Shown here: positions 61,155 to 64,000 of the stretch, in pieces | Layout of the letters: every line of letters starts with the position of its first letter | Numbering within the stretch: the first letter of the stretch is position 1 | Origin: an uncultured Clostridium sp. | Lineage (GTDB): Bacteria; Bacillota; Clostridia; TANB77; CAG-508 | Length of the DNA: 64,000 bases | Assembly (NCBI GenBank): GCA_947570695.1 | Contig: CANOVB010000004.1 | Location: 33,092-97,091, forward strand | Reading direction: 5' to 3' | Notes under the pieces: generated by a model | Seen by the model: the letters and a program-made list of their open reading frames with translations, nothing else | Told to the model about the DNA's origin: nothing | Databases searched by the model: none | Program-made: the position numbers and the translations under genes

Positions 61155-64000
61155 TTATCTTCCTATTGTATTTGATGAAACACTTTCATTTCTAGCCGAA
61201 TTTACTGTATTTTGAGTTCTGTCAGTATTTGTTGTATTTTCTATATTATTTACTATGTTTTCATTTGTTTCATTACTATTTTCTTCTCGTTCTTTATCCT
61301 CTTTTTCAAGTTCTGCTTGTCTTGCAGTCTCTAATTGATTAATTATACTTTGTAATCTTGCAATATCTTTTCCTATCATTTCAAAATCATTTGAATTTAA
61401 AGATTCTTTTAAATTATTATTAGCTTTTATAACTGAATCCATTATAGCCATAATATCATCTGTATTTACTATATCTAAATCTACTGCATAGTCATCATTA
61501 AACAAGTTTGCAATAGCTGTTTCTAAACTATCTCCTATTGCAACTGTATTTCCTGATGCAACTATAACCTTTTTCAAAACAGGTATCTCACTATCTCCAT
61601 TTACCATTACTTGATATACTGGTTCTACATATAGTAGAGATTTATTTATTGGCACTATTATCATTTCTTTTATTAACTTAGTTCCTGTAGTATTTAAAGC
61701 TTTTAGTTCTTCTGATATTGTGGCATCTTGTTCGATTTGATTATTAAGTTGTATTATTCCAACAACATTACTTTCTGAACTAAATTTATATAATGATAGT
61801 TTTGGCTTTCCATTTTCTACAGTTCCAACTAAATATGATATAATATTTTGTTTTCCATATTTATTAAACGTTGAAACAAGTCCTAACTCTGGTTTTTCAT
61901 TGTCCATTGTTTTTAACATTGTATAATATGGATCCATATTTCCTCCTGCTACATTTGCTGTAGCTGAAGGCGTTTTGGTTGTTTGCCAAATATCATCTGC
62001 TCTATATAAAGTATCTTCACTTATATCATGATACAAATTAATCATTTCAGCTTGAATTTTATATAAAAATTCTGGATATATTGTGTGATTTGCTATATCT
62101 TCTGGGAATTCTTTTTCTGTAAACAAATCTGGATATATCTTTTTATAAGTCATTATAATTGGATCTGATTCATCTGTAATATAAAAAGTTGTTGTTCCAT
62201 CATAAGCATCTATTAATACTTTTACCGAATTTCTTATATAATTAATTTTTTCTTTATATCCTTTTATATTTATAACTGTTGTTTGAGCATATGGATATGA
62301 TGACGATCTGGTGTACGCATCTAATACCCATACAAGTTTCCCTTCTGAACTTATTACTAAATAAGGTTCTTCATCATATAATACATCTGGAAAAATAGTT
62401 TTTGCCCTTTCTATAATATTTCTCTTAGAAATAATCTTTGTATCATTTGTTATGTCTTTAGAAAAAGCTAATTTAATATCCTTTTCACTAATACCTAAAA
62501 CTAGTCTATCTAAAAATCCTAATTTTAATCCTGCTTCTCCATCATATATATTTTCTTTGTATGTTGTTGGCGTTATTGGATAATCATACTCTTTTCCGAA
62601 GTTAGTATTTACTTTTATTGTACTATTAGTATCTAAACCAAAATAAATTCTTGGTTGTTTTATATTTAAATTATTTTCGCTTGTAAAATCTGATAATAAA
62701 TATTCTGCATATCCATCATTATCAGAATCTGTTGCAGTACTTACTACAAGTGAATATCCATGTGTATATCTTAATGTTCTATTATTATAACTAATACTTG
62801 AATCTGTTAAAATTTCGCGTGGTGTTATATAAACTAATTTATTTTCTTTATTTATTGTATATACTGCTAAAAATGAGTTTTCATAATTATAATATACACT
62901 ATTTTCTTGATGTTCTGTAACCGCTTTTTCTGTTACGTTTTCTGTTATTAATGGAATATTATTTATTACATCTTGATTTTTTGTTACTTCTTCTGATGTT
63001 ATTGCTTTATAATTATCTATATTTTGTTGATCTATATCTATTCCATAAGAGGTCTTAGTATTTCTGATATTATACCCTATATATTCTTTTTCGTTATCTA
63101 ATTCACTATTTCCTACATGAATAGTTTGGAAATATATCATAACAACAAACAAACACATCAGATATGCTGGCACTATTGCTACTGAAATAACTGATTGTTT
63201 AAAATTTTGTTTCTTTATATATTTTAATAATCTTAAAACTGCTATTACAATTACAAAACTAAATATTCTGTATCCCCATAATTTTACTGTTACATCTGAT
63301 TTTCCAGCACCTACTAATTCTATTTTAGTTTCATCTCCTATTGAAACCATACTTCCTGTTAAAATATTTTGTGCTCCTACAAAAATATATATTGCAAAAA
63401 CTATTGTTATTAAAACTACTACAAATATTTCTTGTTTTACAAAAGTATTCTTTTTTAGTGTTTCTCCATCTACACCATCAAAACAAACATTTAAAGTTAC
63501 AACATAATAAATTGCAATATAGATAATTGTAACAACTAAAATTTCAATAATGAAAATTAATAAACTTTGAATAAATGGTAATGAAAACATGTAATATCCA
63601 ATATCTGCGCCAAAAATTTGATCTGTTGTAACAAATTGTGCTGCATTATTAAATATAGCAAATTTATCTGACAATATATTTGAACCTATAATTCCACCAA
63701 TCAATGCCATTACTATACTTAAGCTTTTATTTGGAAGTTTTGGCATTTCTTTTTTTTCTTCTATGAAGAATTTTTTTAATCCTTTTCTATTAAATATATT
63801 TATTATATATATAAATATATAAATTAGAACAAATGCTACTCCAAATAATATATACTTGTTTTGAATTTTTTGATAAAAAACACTTTCATAATCTGAGCCA
63901 ATACCAATAATATTTAAATATTCTGCTCTTAAAGATATTACACTTGCAATTATAAAAATGGCAAGAACTGCTAAAACGAGTATTGTTCTTATGTTAAATT
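61155..64000 (-). CDS. UPF0182 family membrane protein, 5' end outside window
   Basis: The frame is open from base 64000 to the stop at 61155 (about 948 residues visible). The ATG at 63746 is internal, as in-frame coding continues upstream (FNIRTILVLAVLAIF, then SLRAEYLNIIG). It has several N-terminal membrane helices and a large extracytoplasmic part with the UPF0182 features YATAYTRSS-like VLDAYTRSSSYPYAQT, FYITDESDPIIMTY, and DIWQTTKTPS. The tail is Asn/Thr/Glu-rich. The family has no established function. Confidence 0.9.
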   Translation of the reverse strand, partial: FNIRTILVLAVLAIFIIASVISLRAEYLNIIGIGSDYESVFYQKIQNKYILFGVAFVLIYIFIYIINIFNRKGLKKFFIEEKKEMPKLPNKSLSIVMALIGGIIGSNILSDKFAIFNNAAQFVTTDQIFGADIGYYMFSLPFIQSLLIFIIEILVVTIIYIAIYYVVTLNVCFDGVDGETLKKNTFVKQEIFVVVLITIVFAIYIFVGAQNILTGSMVSIGDETKIELVGAGKSDVTVKLWGYRIFSFVIVIAVLRLLKYIKKQNFKQSVISVAIVPAYLMCLFVVMIYFQTIHVGNSELDNEKEYIGYNIRNTKTSYGIDIDQQNIDNYKAITSEEVTKNQDVINNIPLITENVTEKAVTEHQENSVYYNYENSFLAVYTINKENKLVYITPREILTDSSISYNNRTLRYTHGYSLVVSTATDSDNDGYAEYLLSDFTSENNLNIKQPRIYFGLDTNSTIKVNTNFGKEYDYPITPTTYKENIYDGEAGLKLGFLDRLVLGISEKDIKLAFSKDITNDTKIISKRNIIERAKTIFPDVLYDEEPYLVISSEGKLVWVLDAYTRSSSYPYAQTTVINIKGYKEKINYIRNSVKVLIDAYDGTTTFYITDESDPIIMTYKKIYPDLFTEKEFPEDIANHTIYPEFLYKIQAEMINLYHDISEDTLYRADDIWQTTKTPSATANVAGGNMDPYYTMLKTMDNEKPELGLVSTFNKYGKQNIISYLVGTVENGKPKLSLYKFSSESNVVGIIQLNNQIEQDATISEELKALNTTGTKLIKEMIIVPINKSLLYVEPVYQVMVNGDSEIPVLKKVIVASGNTVAIGDSLETAIANLFNDDYAVDLDIVNTDDIMAIMDSVIKANNNLKESLNSNDFEMIGKDIARLQSIINQLETARQAELEKEDKEREENSNETNENIVNNIENTTNTDRTQNTVNSARNESVSSNTIGR

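Overview
The window is AT-rich throughout, with nearly every gene on the minus strand, A/T-ending codons, Shine-Dalgarno starts, a T-box leader, an S-box (SAM-I) leader and sigma-A type promoters. This points to a low-GC Bacillota chromosome, most likely a gut-type Clostridia. That placement is an inference from style and gene content; no rRNA is present. No integrase, transposase, phage structural gene or CRISPR array was seen.

Left part (1-28.5 kb): a membrane-anchored protein cut by the window edge, thrS under a T-box, a CYTH protein, tRNA-Thr(CGT), an ABC exporter half-transporter, a MATE transporter fused to a cytidylate-kinase-like domain, a zinc-ribbon/DUF5050-like surface protein, a secreted glucosaminidase with SH3 and dockerin-like ends, metK under a SAM-I riboswitch, a DUF2238-like membrane protein, polA, a YjjX/DUF84 NTPase, a histidine kinase plus HD-GYP response regulator pair, and a one-module NRPS (C-A-T-reductase). 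The NRPS adenylation pocket reads by eye like a glycine code. Scattered here are short genes of clearly higher GC (6.9, 8.0 and 28.1 kb), each with its own 17-bp-spaced promoter and strong terminator. A decayed second copy of one of them lies at 7.65-7.80 kb.

Centre (28.6-43.9 kb) is the striking part. Eleven paralogous family-2 glycosyltransferases (one frameshifted) stand in a near-continuous tandem array. With them are two HprK-like kinases, one PqqD-like peptide-recognition protein, and at least six (plus two degenerate) genes for 28-35 residue peptides. The peptides share a leader of the form Y-x-x-P-x-L-x-x-G followed by a short tail that often has an aromatic residue and then Ser/Thr/Gly. 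This leader resembles the one bound by the PqqD-like RRE of lasso-peptide systems, and HprK-like kinases are known to tailor some lasso peptides. No lasso protease, cyclase, radical SAM enzyme or dedicated exporter is present. I read the locus as a candidate undescribed RiPP-type system in which many short peptides are glycosylated and/or phosphorylated. Several transcription units start from near-identical repeated intergenic blocks that carry a TTGCA...TGCAA promoter/operator motif, long hairpins and, in two blocks, an identical-length (TG)n tract.

Right part (44-64 kb) is ordinary again: an MBL-fold hydrolase, a membrane spermidine-synthase-like protein, a dUTPase, an SLC13-type permease, queH, a probably split gene ending in a transglutaminase-like domain, a GT-C-like membrane protein next to a UDP-galactopyranose-mutase-like flavoprotein, ruvB, a DUF3592-like membrane protein, ligA, pgsA and a UPF0182 protein that runs off the right edge.
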